DNA of 42,320 bases, from positions 1 through 42,320 of the IMG/VR virus record IMGVR_UViG_3300022932_000020, one strand, 5' to 3'. This document shows, piece after piece, positions 20,620 through 29,367 of this stretch. The position numbers and the translations under genes are program-made. The DNA comes from a virus. Positions within the stretch are counted from its first letter, which is position 1. Every line of letters begins with the position of its first letter. Below the pieces are notes generated by a model. That model saw only the letters and a program-made list of their open reading frames with translations, did not search any database and had not been told where the DNA came from.

Positions 20620-23600
20620 CTACTTGAAGAACGAGGCTTCGACGGCGACCGAGACGCTGTTGACGTTCACGGTGCCCAGCCCGTCGCTGGTGCCCCCCAG
20701 AATGCGATACGCGAACTCGATCGTCCCCATGGTCGCGGGGCTGAACTTGCGGTCAGTCATGCTGAAGGTCTGCGGCGAGGTGCCGATCGTGTTGGCGTAG
20801 ATCGTCGCCCCGGTGTCGATCCAACCGCCGCCGTCGATGCGATAGTAGACCAGCATCTGGATCACCGAGCCGGCAGTGGTTCCCGCGTGCGATGCGACGA
20901 AAGAGGACGAAAGCCGGATGACGTGGGCGCTCGTTACAGGGTTGGAACCAGTCGGGTTGATGATGCCCGTATCGACGCTCTGCGCGGTGTAGGTGGTCCC
21001 CGCCCCCGTCCCGAGCCGCCAGTTGAGCGAGCCCGGCACGATCGCCGCAAGGTCCACGCCGGCGTTGGTCATGAAAGCAGCGGCGCGCACCGTGCCGCTG
21101 GCGATCACGTCACCATCCAGCACGATCGTGTCAGCCGTCAGCCGGATCCGCGAATAACCCTCGGTGGCGACCACCTCGAACTTCGCCTCGCTGGTGCCGG
21201 CAATTGCGGTCAGGCGGATGTAGGCCTGCAGCTTGCCGTTCAGTTCGGCCAGCGTGCCCGCCTGGATCGTCACCGATGCCGACAGCGCGAGGTCCGTCGC
21301 GTCGTCGCTGAACACGGATGCCGGCCCGTCGCGCCGCTCGAGCTGGATCCGCCGGAACGCGATGCGCTGCACGCCCGTCACGTCCCGCGCGATCAGCCGC
21401 ACCTGGAGCGACTGCGTGCCGTTGGGCGGGGTGAAGCTGAACTCGCGCCGCGTGGTGTTCGAGAAATCGCCGCTGGTCTGAATCGCGCTCTGCGGGAATG
21501 CCAGCGCGCCACCGGTGGCGTTCGGGCCGTTGTAGCAGCCCACCTCCACCTTGCAGTGCCCGCTCGCTGCGAAAAAGCTGCTGTCGAAGCTGACCGTGAT
21601 CGGGCCGCCGTTGAGATACGCGATCGGCGGAAAGGTGACGATCGTCTCGCCATTGTTGGCGATGCCGAGGAGCCGGCCCCAGTTGACGTCGTCGTACACC
21701 GCGATCGGCGCGCTGTAGCCGAGCCCGGTCAGACCATTGCGCAAGCCGCCGTTGACCAGCAGGTTCGGGTTGGCGTTGATGACCGATCGCAGCGTCTGGT
21801 TGAGTGTCGTGACGCTGCTCTGCGCATTGCTAGCCGCGGTCAGCGCGGTCGTGATGTTGCCCTCGTTCGTGCCGAAGCGGGCGTTGACGGCGACCTGGTA
21901 GGTGGACAGCGCCGCGTTTAGACCGACGATCGCATCCGAGTTGGTGATGACGCCCGCCGCCGCGCCGCCGGCCACGCCTTCGACCGCATCGAACCGTGCG
22001 ACAACCGCCGAATTGAAGCTGGCCTGCGATCCGGTGAACGTCGCCAAGGTGTCGGCGGTCGTGATGTAGCCGGCATAGGCGCTGTTCGCGACGCCCTCGG
22101 TGGCGGCAACCCGGCTTTCCACCCCTACAAATCGGCTCGCCTGCGATGCGAAATCGTTGATCCGAGCCGTGTCCACCTCGCGGATCGAAGCATCGACCGA
22201 GTTGGCCGTCGCCTCGTCGCTCCACAGCGATGCCGGCAGCCCGCCGCGCTCCAGCTTGACCTTGCGGAATGCCGCGACGGTGATCCCCGCAACACCATCG
22301 GTGATGAGCTGCAGGCGCAACGACTGGTAGCCGGCGGGGGTGGTGAAGCTGAACGCCTGCCGCGTCGTGTCGGAGAAGTCGAAAGTGGCCTGGCGAGGCG
22401 TGCTGTAGACCGCCGGGAAGTATCCGGTGCCAGTGCCGTCTGGCCCGGTCCAATAGGATACAGCGACATAGGACTGGCCGGCGGTGGCAATCAGCACGGA
22501 ATCGAAGCTGGCCGTGTAGGTGACGCCAGCCGCGATGTTCAGCGGCGGCATGACCATGCTGGCAGCGCCGTTCTGCTGATGCTGCAGGTAGGTGCCCCAT
22601 AGGCCATTGTTCTGGATGACGGCGGCCGACGCGGGCAGGTTGATCAGCCCCGTCAGCCCCTGCCCGAAGCCGCCGTTCTTCTGAAGGTTCGGCCGGATCT
22701 TGAGCAGCGTGACCGTTTCGGTGACCTGCGCCTGTGTAAGCGCCAGCGCCGACGATGCCGCCAGCAAGTCCGCCCGCGTGCTGGCCAGGTCGTCTTGGAC
22801 TATGCCCAAGCTCGAGTAGATGTCGCTCGGGTCGAACTCCCCGCCCATCGGCATGTAGAGCGAGCCGTCGGAGTTGAAGACGTTGTCGAACATCGTGGCG
22901 CCGAGGGTGGCGTTGTCTTCGGGCTTCGTCAGGTTCGGGTCGCGCACGTCGTCCCACACGGCAGTCACGCCGGGGATCAGGAGCTGCGAGGGGTCGATGA
23001 CCTGCAGGCTGGGCGTCGGCGGCGGGTTCGCGGTGCGGCCGAGCGCGAAGTCGTGCTTGGCGGGCGTCTCGCTCTTGAGCGTCAGCGTGACGACACCGCT
23101 GGACGGATCGAGCGAACGGTTGAGGATCAGCGCGGTCTGGCCGACCATGTTGAGCTCGGGAATGTCGATCGTCAGGCAGTCGCCGGGCTTGTAGCCGACC
23201 CACCGAGGCTTGAGCGGCAGCGTGATCGGGCCGAACTCGCGCGCATTGACGATGTCGTATGCCGCGAGCTGCGCAGCGGTCGCGGCGTCCTGCACCAGCG
23301 GATATTCGATCTCCTTCGTGCGCTGCCCGCCATCCTCGGTGGCATAGGCGTCCACCTTGACCAGCTTGGCCGGCACCATCTCCCAGCCATGCGCCTCGCT
23401 GCGGTAGCGCGGCACCACGGCGTTGATCCGATCGCGACGGGACTGGGTGGCGGCCACGGATGCATCGCCGACCAGATCGGAGGAGCGGATCGTGTCGAGG
23501 CTGACGCGCGGGGCGTTGATCGTGCAGGAGATGCGCGCGCCCTGCCGGACGGGCTCGCCGCCGCCGGCCTGGAGCATGGCCTTGAGCGCCGACCACTTTT

Positions 23601-24519
23601 CGTCCGTCGAATAAACGACGCCGCCCATCTTCCAGCCGTTGGCCAGCGCGATGTTGCAGGCCTCGACATAAGCCGCCACGTCGATGCCATCGAGCGGTGC
23701 GCCGACGCCAATCACCCGCTTGCCGTTCTGGTGCCGGCCGATCAGCCAGGTCAGCCCATGCAGGAAAGCGTTGTCGGTGACGCTCCACGTGCTTTCGTCA
23801 TCGATGCGCTGCGGACCGCTGCCGCCGGGATAGTTGTCGTCCAGATGCGGATGGTAGCACTTGACGCCGAACACCACCGCCGATGGCTCGGGCACACCGG
23901 CCGCGAACTTTTTCCCTTTTTCGTCGAACTTGAGCGTCCACGCATAGGCAGCATAGCCCGACAGCTTTGAGGAGCCTTCCCAGCCATCTACCGCGCCGAC
24001 CGGGGAAGCCAGCGCGCTCGCCTCGGGCGTCTGCCCTAGCTGGGTGCGCAGCCACATCCATCCGGCATAGTCGCCCTGCGCGGCCCCGCCGGGCGTGAAG
24101 CTGGTCGTCACGCCATCGACCTTGAATGCCTCGATCCCGTAGATCGGGCCGGCCGCGGACAGCACCGCGAAGAAGGTCTGGTACAGGTTGTTCGTGCCGT
24201 GGGTCTGCCGGTGGACGATAAAGCCCGAGACGGACGTGCGGCCCATGACGTATGGGAGCGCGGCATTCTTGTCGGCCGTGAAGCGGGCCTGATCGCCGTT
24301 GGTCGAACTCTTCGGCTTCTTGGCGAGCAGGCCGGATGCCAGAGCAAGGCCGGACGAGATCGTGCCAATCGTCGCCGCAGAGATACCGAACGCCGTTGCG
24401 CCAGCGATCCCAGCCGACAGCGAAGTTCCTGCGGCTATCGCGCCGACCGCGCCTACGCCGGTCGCGACTAGCGCAACCGCGCCGACAACCAGAGCGGCTG
24501 TTCGGAGAGTTTTGCTCAA
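20620..24519 (-). CDS. tail tip / host-specificity protein (J-like)
   Basis: A 1299-residue protein, TTG start at 24519 with AGGAGG 5 bases upstream. Residues 1-65 are Gly/Ala-rich and hydrophobic, as in many J-like tail proteins; about 75-500 form the tail-tip core; 595-607 is a coiled coil. About 609-774 and 917-1077 are two related beta domains, separated by heptad-like repeats (NSAYAGYITTADTLATFTGS), and 1100-1299 is the distal receptor-side end. J-type proteins cap the tail and determine host recognition (established). The domain pair is probably carbohydrate-binding (inference). Confidence 0.85.
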   Translation of the reverse strand: MSKTLRTAALVVGAVALVATGVGAVGAIAAGTSLSAGIAGATAFGISAATIGTISSGLALASGLLAKKPKSSTNGDQARFTADKNAALPYVMGRTSVSGFIVHRQTHGTNNLYQTFFAVLSAAGPIYGIEAFKVDGVTTSFTPGGAAQGDYAGWMWLRTQLGQTPEASALASPVGAVDGWEGSSKLSGYAAYAWTLKFDEKGKKFAAGVPEPSAVVFGVKCYHPHLDDNYPGGSGPQRIDDESTWSVTDNAFLHGLTWLIGRHQNGKRVIGVGAPLDGIDVAAYVEACNIALANGWKMGGVVYSTDEKWSALKAMLQAGGGEPVRQGARISCTINAPRVSLDTIRSSDLVGDASVAATQSRRDRINAVVPRYRSEAHGWEMVPAKLVKVDAYATEDGGQRTKEIEYPLVQDAATAAQLAAYDIVNAREFGPITLPLKPRWVGYKPGDCLTIDIPELNMVGQTALILNRSLDPSSGVVTLTLKSETPAKHDFALGRTANPPPTPSLQVIDPSQLLIPGVTAVWDDVRDPNLTKPEDNATLGATMFDNVFNSDGSLYMPMGGEFDPSDIYSSLGIVQDDLASTRADLLAASSALALTQAQVTETVTLLKIRPNLQKNGGFGQGLTGLINLPASAAVIQNNGLWGTYLQHQQNGAASMVMPPLNIAAGVTYTASFDSVLIATAGQSYVAVSYWTGPDGTGTGYFPAVYSTPRQATFDFSDTTRQAFSFTTPAGYQSLRLQLITDGVAGITVAAFRKVKLERGGLPASLWSDEATANSVDASIREVDTARINDFASQASRFVGVESRVAATEGVANSAYAGYITTADTLATFTGSQASFNSAVVARFDAVEGVAGGAAAGVITNSDAIVGLNAALSTYQVAVNARFGTNEGNITTALTAASNAQSSVTTLNQTLRSVINANPNLLVNGGLRNGLTGLGYSAPIAVYDDVNWGRLLGIANNGETIVTFPPIAYLNGGPITVSFDSSFFAASGHCKVEVGCYNGPNATGGALAFPQSAIQTSGDFSNTTRREFSFTPPNGTQSLQVRLIARDVTGVQRIAFRRIQLERRDGPASVFSDDATDLALSASVTIQAGTLAELNGKLQAYIRLTAIAGTSEAKFEVVATEGYSRIRLTADTIVLDGDVIASGTVRAAAFMTNAGVDLAAIVPGSLNWRLGTGAGTTYTAQSVDTGIINPTGSNPVTSAHVIRLSSSFVASHAGTTAGSVIQMLVYYRIDGGGWIDTGATIYANTIGTSPQTFSMTDRKFSPATMGTIEFAYRILGGTSDGLGTVNVNSVSVAVEASFFK
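21289..21771 (-). repeat. tail-tip internal domain copy B
   Basis: Encodes residues about 917-1077 of the tail-tip protein. It shares with copy A the order NPNL..NGG, GLTGL, a central SFDS strand, FSFT followed by QSLQVRL, and RRIQLER..GPAS.FSDDAT. The similarity is at protein level (roughly one third identical by eye), indicating an old duplication. Confidence 0.6.
22198..22695 (-). repeat. tail-tip internal domain copy A
   Basis: Encodes residues about 609-774: RPNLQKNGG, GLTGLINL, ASFDSVLIATAGQ, FSFTTPAGYQSLRLQL and KVKLERGGLPASLWSDEAT. The layout resembles carbohydrate-binding beta-sandwich modules. It is related to copy B, 140 residues further on. Confidence 0.6.
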
Positions 24520-24565
24520 TGAACCCTCCTGGGGCTATGACCGGCGCGGGTTCGGAGTCGCGGCG

Positions 24566-24847
24566 ATGTTCAGATGGGTGATGATGGCAGCAGCCGGCGT
24601 GGCACTGGGGTCAGCGGCGCCGGCCGCAGACGGCACCTTCAAGACGAAGGTAAACGGCAGCACCTACCGCGTGTCTGTCAGCAACGGCTATTTCGAGGTG
24701 GCGAAGAAGTCGATCTTCGTGGTGGGATCAGTGAAGCTGCGAGACGAGATGCGCGCCGCGGTGGCCGGGGCAACCGGGTGCACCGCGCGCGACGACATGA
24801 TGGTGGGCAACATCCTACAAGGAAAACTGGAGTGCTCCGCCCAGTGA
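24566..24847 (+). CDS. secreted plus-strand protein, moron candidate
   Basis: A 93-residue protein from ATG 24566, with GGAG about 9 bases upstream. It begins with a signal peptide: MFRWVMMAAAGVALGSAAPA, likely cleaved near AxA. The mature part is a small domain (TFKTKVNGSTYRVSVSNGYF, RDEMRAAVAGATGCTARDDM, ending KLECSAQ) with two cysteines. It runs opposite to the flanking tail genes and overlaps a second plus-strand gene. Periplasmic location and a superinfection or lysogeny role are inferences; no family is recognised. Confidence 0.65.
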   Translation: MFRWVMMAAAGVALGSAAPAADGTFKTKVNGSTYRVSVSNGYFEVAKKSIFVVGSVKLRDEMRAAVAGATGCTARDDMMVGNILQGKLECSAQ

Positions 24848-25020
24848 AGCAGTGCCCCCGATGCGCAGAGCCAATCCAGGCTGAGGCTCGACGCTGCCCG
24901 CACTGCGGAAAGGTTCTACACCGCGGCCCAACACCGGCGGCAGCTGGCTGCTTAATTATCGTAGCGCTGGTCGTGGCGCTATTCTGGAGCTTAGGCAGTC
25001 CACAGCACTGGGCAGGCTAG
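24844..25020 (+). CDS. zinc-ribbon plus membrane-anchor protein, moron candidate
   Basis: A 58-residue protein from GTG 24844, overlapping the previous stop (GTGA). A double-Cys zinc ribbon, CPRCAEPIQAEARRCPHCGK, is followed by one membrane segment (AAAGCLIIVALVVALFWSLG). Zinc-ribbon/TM small proteins occur widely, with unknown or regulatory roles. The stop at 25020 overlaps the convergent tail gene end by 4 bases. Confidence 0.65.
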   Translation: MKQCPRCAEPIQAEARRCPHCGKVLHRGPTPAAAGCLIIVALVVALFWSLGSPQHWAG

Positions 25021-25442
25021 ACCGGCTGCACCCGCCACGCCGCCACGAACTGCACTGGCTGCAACACCACCGCGCCGTCGGCGTCCTCGTGATAGCCGAC
25101 GACGCGGCCGTTCCCCATCGCCACGGTCAACGCGCCCAGGTCGGTGTCTCCCGGCAGCATCAGCACATCGCCGGCGACAGCGGCGGCGGGCGCGATGCGC
25201 TCGAACCCGAAATCGTCCAACGCTTGCTCCAGCGTGTCGAAACCCAGCTTGCCCATCTCGCGCCGAGCCGATCGCGCCGAAGCATAGGAGCCCGATGGCG
25301 GCAGCTTCACGCGGTGGCCGAGCTTGCGGAGATGATAGGCGACCATACGTGCGCAATCGTTCCGCCCCAACCGCAGCGGCACATCCTTGAAGCGATCTAG
25401 CGTGGCCTGCGCAGCGGCCACCTTGTGCTGGAACGGCGTCAC
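25017..25442 (-). CDS. tail-tip peptidase-like protein (DUF6950, NlpC/P60-like)
   Basis: A 141-residue protein from GTG 25442, overlapping the upstream stop (GTGA). GRNDCARMVAYHLRKLGH (Cys30) corresponds to the Cys helix of NlpC/P60-like phage tail proteins; AGDVLMLPGD and GRVVGYHEDAD follow. It occupies the lambda K position just before the J-like gene and probably helps the tail tip cross peptidoglycan (inference). The canonical His is less certain. Confidence 0.75.
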   Translation of the reverse strand: MTPFQHKVAAAQATLDRFKDVPLRLGRNDCARMVAYHLRKLGHRVKLPPSGSYASARSARREMGKLGFDTLEQALDDFGFERIAPAAAVAGDVLMLPGDTDLGALTVAMGNGRVVGYHEDADGAVVLQPVQFVAAWRVQPV

Positions 25443-26053
25443 TGGAAGATGCCCCGCAGCCCGGTCTTCACCGTGCCGGACGGGTTGGCCACGCCCCAAT
25501 AGATCGTCTGTTCGATCCCCGTGATGTTGGCGAACCCGGTCTCGCCAGGCCAGATCGACTGATGATAGCTATCGGACAAACGCGCGCCCTCGTCGTTATC
25601 GAAGAAGCGTTCGAACGAGGAGACGCACTCCAGAGCCAGCGCGCGGCGCCGCTGGCCGACCGTCAGTACCGGTACGTCAATCTCGCCGTCGAACAGCAGG
25701 TAGTCGCCGATGCTGATGCCCGTCAGCCGGTCCACCGCGCCGACCCGGACCCGCACCCGCGAGCCCTGGAACGTCGGCGAGGAAAGCTGGCCTGCCGATG
25801 CTTCTGAAGCGGGCAGCAGATTGATCGAGAGCGCGGGGCTTTCGTCGCCCAACCCGTCAGTCAGCTCGTCGATCGACTCCAGCACGCCATAGATCGTGTC
25901 TTCGCCGAAGAACGCCTGCCCATCCACCTGCAGCACGCCCGAACCGTCGAGCAGCCGCAGATCGTAGCCGGGCAGATTGATCTCGACCGAGCCGAAGATC
26001 AGCGCGCGGTCACCGGACAGCGCCGTATCGAGCGCCGGGGTCAGGGCCGTCAT
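25439..26053 (-). CDS. tail-tip/baseplate hub protein (DUF2163-like)
   Basis: A 204-residue beta-rich protein: ALDTALSGDRALIFGSVEIN near the start, SRVRVRVGAVDRLTGISIGD in the middle, and ALECVSSFERFFDNDEGARL then SYHQSIWPGETGF at the end. The 'SxxYQxxxWPGxxGF' ending and position between tape measure and J-like protein match proteins of the lambda L/DUF2163 tail-tip group. The family assignment is tentative. Confidence 0.65.
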   Translation of the reverse strand: MTALTPALDTALSGDRALIFGSVEINLPGYDLRLLDGSGVLQVDGQAFFGEDTIYGVLESIDELTDGLGDESPALSINLLPASEASAGQLSSPTFQGSRVRVRVGAVDRLTGISIGDYLLFDGEIDVPVLTVGQRRRALALECVSSFERFFDNDEGARLSDSYHQSIWPGETGFANITGIEQTIYWGVANPSGTVKTGLRGIFQ

Positions 26054-26640
26054 GCGCGTTCGGTCACGGTAAATTGCAACCCAACGGTGTGCGCCGCCTC
26101 AATCGTCCAGCTGAACTCATCACCGGATAGCCAACCCTCCAGAATCGGGGCGGCAAGGTTGACGACATCGCCGGCGGATAGCTGCGAGCGGAGCAGCGGC
26201 GTGATCGCGACCGTCGCGCTGCCCGAGCCGTTCGCCGTGACCTGCGCATCGGCGGAATAGAGGTAGCTGCGCCCGTTGTGCGTGACGGACAGCCACTGGC
26301 CTTCGCGGATGACATAGCCCGATGTTAGGCCCGTCAGCGGGATGCTGCTGCCGGCCGCGACGTTGGCGGCGACCTGCGGAGTACCGGGGTCGCCTATCAG
26401 CAGGCCGGGCTGCGGAAACGCGACGCGTCCTCCCTGCTGCTTCGCCCGTTTGAGGCGTGATGTCCAAAGCCGGCCCTCCGGCTCTACTACCTTGGGCGGG
26501 GCGTTGGCTGCGATCGCGTGACGGCTGCCGAGCCGGTCAAGACGTATAGTTACGCCTCCCAGCACACCAGCAAGCTCCCCGCCCCAGTCCATGAGGCTGG
26601 GCGAGGCGGACTGGATCTCCAGCGCGGTCAGATCGATCAT
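26050..26640 (-). CDS. distal tail-type structural protein
   Basis: A 196-residue beta-rich protein directly after the tape measure (overlap ATGA). TALEIQSASPSLMDWGGELA and GGVTIRLDRLGSRHAIAAN begin it; the C-terminal half has GSGSATVAITPLLRSQLSAG and AHTVGLQFTVTERA. Position corresponds to the lambda M/distal tail protein. Exact family not recognised. Confidence 0.65.
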   Translation of the reverse strand: MIDLTALEIQSASPSLMDWGGELAGVLGGVTIRLDRLGSRHAIAANAPPKVVEPEGRLWTSRLKRAKQQGGRVAFPQPGLLIGDPGTPQVAANVAAGSSIPLTGLTSGYVIREGQWLSVTHNGRSYLYSADAQVTANGSGSATVAITPLLRSQLSAGDVVNLAAPILEGWLSGDEFSWTIEAAHTVGLQFTVTERA

Positions 26641-28544
26641 AGCCGCGTCTTCGCGCGGCGCGCGGCGCGGCTCTCAACCTGGCCGACCGCGCCGAGCTGC
26701 GAAGCCTGCCCGATCGCGTTCATCTGATTGACCAAATCCTGCGTCAGCACCGCGCCCTCCAGATGGAAGTGGTTCGTCCCACCTCGGACGTTGTCGTTGT
26801 TCGGCTCAATCTTCAGCATCTCGCCGCGTCCGACCATCGCAGTGGGCATGCCGTTGATGCTCAGCAGGTTGCGGTCGACACCACCGAAGCCACCGATCGT
26901 CCCGCCGCGGGCGAACTTGGCAATCGGGGCGGTGCCGGACAGCGTCGCTGAATTGGCGACGATCGAAGCGTTGCTCCCCCCGCCGAACAAGCTGGTCAGG
27001 CTGCCCAAGCCACCGAATATCGATTTGCTGGTTGCGCCAAGTATCGCGCTCAAACCCCCGCCCTGCCCGCCGTTGTTGGTCAGCAGTCTCGACAGGATCT
27101 CGGAAACGGCGCGCTTGCCCATATCCTTCCACTGATCCCAGAAACTGCCGCCGGCGCCGTTCATCTCGCTTTCGAACAAATCCGCCAAGCCGCGCACCCG
27201 ATCCTGGCCTTCGTCGTAGAGCCGCGCCTGCTCGCGTCGCATGTCTTCCCAACCAGCGAGCTTCACGTCAGTCCGCGTGTCAATCGCATCGCGGATCGAG
27301 GAAAGCCCGTCACTTTCGTAAGCGTCGGCGGTCAGATCGCGGAGCGCATCGCCCATGTTGCGGATCGAAATGTCGGCAGCCTTAGCAGCCTCATCGACCT
27401 CATCGATTTCGGCCTTTGCCGCTTTATGGGAGCCGCTCTTCTTCCCACCGCCGCCGCCGACAATCCGGTTCAGGCCCGAAGCCTGTCGCCCACTGGCGAC
27501 CCCGCCCAGCGCCCCACGCACATCGAGCGGGTTGCTCTGTGCATCGAACAGGCTTCCTGCGCCCTTGCCGGTGCGCACCATGGCTTTGGGGTTTAGGATG
27601 CCATTGATCTCGGTGCGGAGATCGGACGCTTCTTGGAGGGCGTCGCGCTTGTCAGTTTCCGAAATGAACAGGCCAGGCAGACCACGCAGGCGGCTTTCCG
27701 CGTTGTTCGCCTTCTGCTCTAAGACGAATACTCGCCAGGCCTTCGCGGCCTGGCCAGCCTTGTCAATCAGCCAGACAAGCGCATCGCCGAGCTGGAGAAT
27801 GGCCCCGGCGTTATCAGCGACAACACCAGCGATCTTGGCTTCAAGAACCTGCTTTACAGCAGAAAGCTTGTCCGCTGCATCGTCCGCCCGCTGGATCAGG
27901 TCGGGCGATAGCACCACGCCTGCCTTTTCGGCAGCCGCGGCAAGTTCGTTAATTGCCTTGCTGCCACCCGACAGGAGCGTGTCGAGCTTCTGTCCGGTCT
28001 TGCCGAAAAGCTCGACCTCTATGCGTGCGCGAGTGGCTGGATCCTTGATTTGAGCAAGCGCGTCCGCAAGCTGCGGCAGAATGTCGCTCGTCGCGCGGAT
28101 ATTGCCGCCTGCGTCGCGAACGTTGATGCCGAGATCGTTGAAGGTGGTCGCCTGCTTCTTGGCGCCATCCGCGGCCTGGCCGATCGACAGGCTGAGCTTG
28201 GACAGTCCTTTGTCCATCTCTTCCTGCGAGACGCCAACCTGCGAGGCCGCGTAACGGTAGACTTGGAGATCCTTGGTCGTCACCGAAAGCTGCTGCGCGA
28301 CCTCACCAAGCGACGACGCGTAATCAAGCGCGTTCTTGCCTGCGGCTACGATGGCGCCGGCGCTCAGGGTGATCCCGAAAAGTCCGAGGGCGTTGTTCGC
28401 GGAGAGTAGCCCGCCGCGCAGATTCTTGCCGATCGTGTCGCCAAGCTGGCGGGCGCGCTTCTCGGCGGATGTGGCGCCGCGCTCGAACGTCGCGGTGTCC
28501 AGCCCCAGCGCGACGCGCAAGGAGCCAATGATGGATGCTGCCAT
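26637..28544 (-). CDS. tail tape-measure protein
   Basis: A 635-residue protein from ATG 28544. The start SIIGSLRVALGLDTATFERG is typical of tape-measure proteins (xxGxLRVxLGLDTAxFxxG). Long helical regions follow, one hydrophobic area near residues 45-70 (LGLFGITLSAGAIVAAGKN), and a Gly-rich distal part. It sets tail length and is ejected into the host (established for the family). At roughly 0.15 nm per residue, a tail near 95 nm would be expected. The frame upstream of 28544 is not used. Confidence 0.9.
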   Translation of the reverse strand: MAASIIGSLRVALGLDTATFERGATSAEKRARQLGDTIGKNLRGGLLSANNALGLFGITLSAGAIVAAGKNALDYASSLGEVAQQLSVTTKDLQVYRYAASQVGVSQEEMDKGLSKLSLSIGQAADGAKKQATTFNDLGINVRDAGGNIRATSDILPQLADALAQIKDPATRARIEVELFGKTGQKLDTLLSGGSKAINELAAAAEKAGVVLSPDLIQRADDAADKLSAVKQVLEAKIAGVVADNAGAILQLGDALVWLIDKAGQAAKAWRVFVLEQKANNAESRLRGLPGLFISETDKRDALQEASDLRTEINGILNPKAMVRTGKGAGSLFDAQSNPLDVRGALGGVASGRQASGLNRIVGGGGGKKSGSHKAAKAEIDEVDEAAKAADISIRNMGDALRDLTADAYESDGLSSIRDAIDTRTDVKLAGWEDMRREQARLYDEGQDRVRGLADLFESEMNGAGGSFWDQWKDMGKRAVSEILSRLLTNNGGQGGGLSAILGATSKSIFGGLGSLTSLFGGGSNASIVANSATLSGTAPIAKFARGGTIGGFGGVDRNLLSINGMPTAMVGRGEMLKIEPNNDNVRGGTNHFHLEGAVLTQDLVNQMNAIGQASQLGAVGQVESRAARRAKTRL

Positions 28545-28552
28545 GCTGCCCC

Positions 28553-29056
28553 CTACTTCTGTGTCTTGGCGAGCTTCTTTGCCAGCCGTGCGGCGGTCTT
28601 TTCGATTTCGGCACCAAGCTCTGCAGCGATGATGTCGAGCGCTCGAAACTTGAGCGCATCCCATGCCGGACGGATGAACGGATGCGCGGCGATCTGCGAA
28701 GTGCCACCCTCGATCAGCCGGCTGATCGGATCGCGCGTGCCTACGTAGACCTCTGTCTCGCTCTTGCCGGCCTTGCGCGCCTGCCGGGCCTGCGAGCGAG
28801 TGAGCCGCGTGCCGATCTGCACCAACGCTTCGGCTGTACCCGGCCGCCGGATGCGCTTGGCATCGCCTCGGCCGTAGGTGACGACCTTTTCCGGATCGCT
28901 CCGCACTGGCGCGGCTTGCTCGGCCATTTCCTGGATGGGCGTGCCAGCCTTGATCAGCACGCGCCGAGCGGTGGCTTTGCCGGTAGCTTTCGGCAGTTCA
29001 GCGAGCGCCGCACCGAGCTCTTTGAAGCCCGTCAGCTTGATGACCTCTTTCGGCAT
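28553..29056 (-). CDS. HK97 gp10-like protein
   Basis: A 167-residue protein from ATG 29056 (TGATG overlap with the chaperone). LTGFKELGAALAELPKATGK at the N-terminus and AHPFIRPAWDALKFRALDII at the C-terminus are the two conserved ends of HK97-gp10-type tail-completion proteins. It is unusual here in lying after the tail chaperones, directly before the tape measure, instead of among the connector genes. Confidence 0.85.
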   Translation of the reverse strand: MPKEVIKLTGFKELGAALAELPKATGKATARRVLIKAGTPIQEMAEQAAPVRSDPEKVVTYGRGDAKRIRRPGTAEALVQIGTRLTRSQARQARKAGKSETEVYVGTRDPISRLIEGGTSQIAAHPFIRPAWDALKFRALDIIAAELGAEIEKTAARLAKKLAKTQK

Positions 29057-29367
29057 CAGTGCTTCGTTGCCTCCGCCCATGCTCGCATCGCCGTCAGCAT
29101 GTCACCCGGCGCCTGGGGCGCGGGCGCTCGCTCAGCAGAAATCATCAGTTTGTCCGGCGATTTCGGAAACGTCTTCATCAGCGGCAGTGCTGCAATGTGC
29201 CACGCCAGCATCATTGCCTCGTTGTGGCGCTGCTCAGCGGCGGCGACACGACCTTCCATAATGGCGACGAATGTGCGCGGGGTCTGCCGCCAGAACGCAT
29301 CAGGGTCGAAGCCTTCCGCGCTCCACCGGCTCAGCCAGCCGAGCCAGTCCCAGTCGTCGCCTCGGGA
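29056..29367 (-). CDS. tail chaperone T part, made by -1 frameshift from the G part
   Basis: The -1 frame from the slippery site to the stop at 29058-29056 reads SRGDDWDWLGWLSRWSAEGF, DPDAFWRQTPRTFVAIMEGR and AEQRHNEAMMLAWHIAAL. The conserved-looking GFxPDxFWxxTPR block lies upstream of the only internal ATG (29259), so starting there would discard it. The complete protein should be the fusion from 29693. G-T fusion chaperones guide tail-tube assembly around the tape measure (established in lambda). The distal part is Pro/Ala-rich, then helical. Confidence 0.8.
   Translation of the reverse strand, partial: SRGDDWDWLGWLSRWSAEGFDPDAFWRQTPRTFVAIMEGRVAAAEQRHNEAMMLAWHIAALPLMKTFPKSPDKLMISAERAPAPQAPGDMLTAMRAWAEATKH

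Noticed and set aside
21830-23788. 652-codon minus-strand frame inside the tail-tip gene
   Set aside because: It lies in a different frame of the 1299-codon tail gene; it is Arg/Gly/His-rich with no motif, and the tail frame explains the region.
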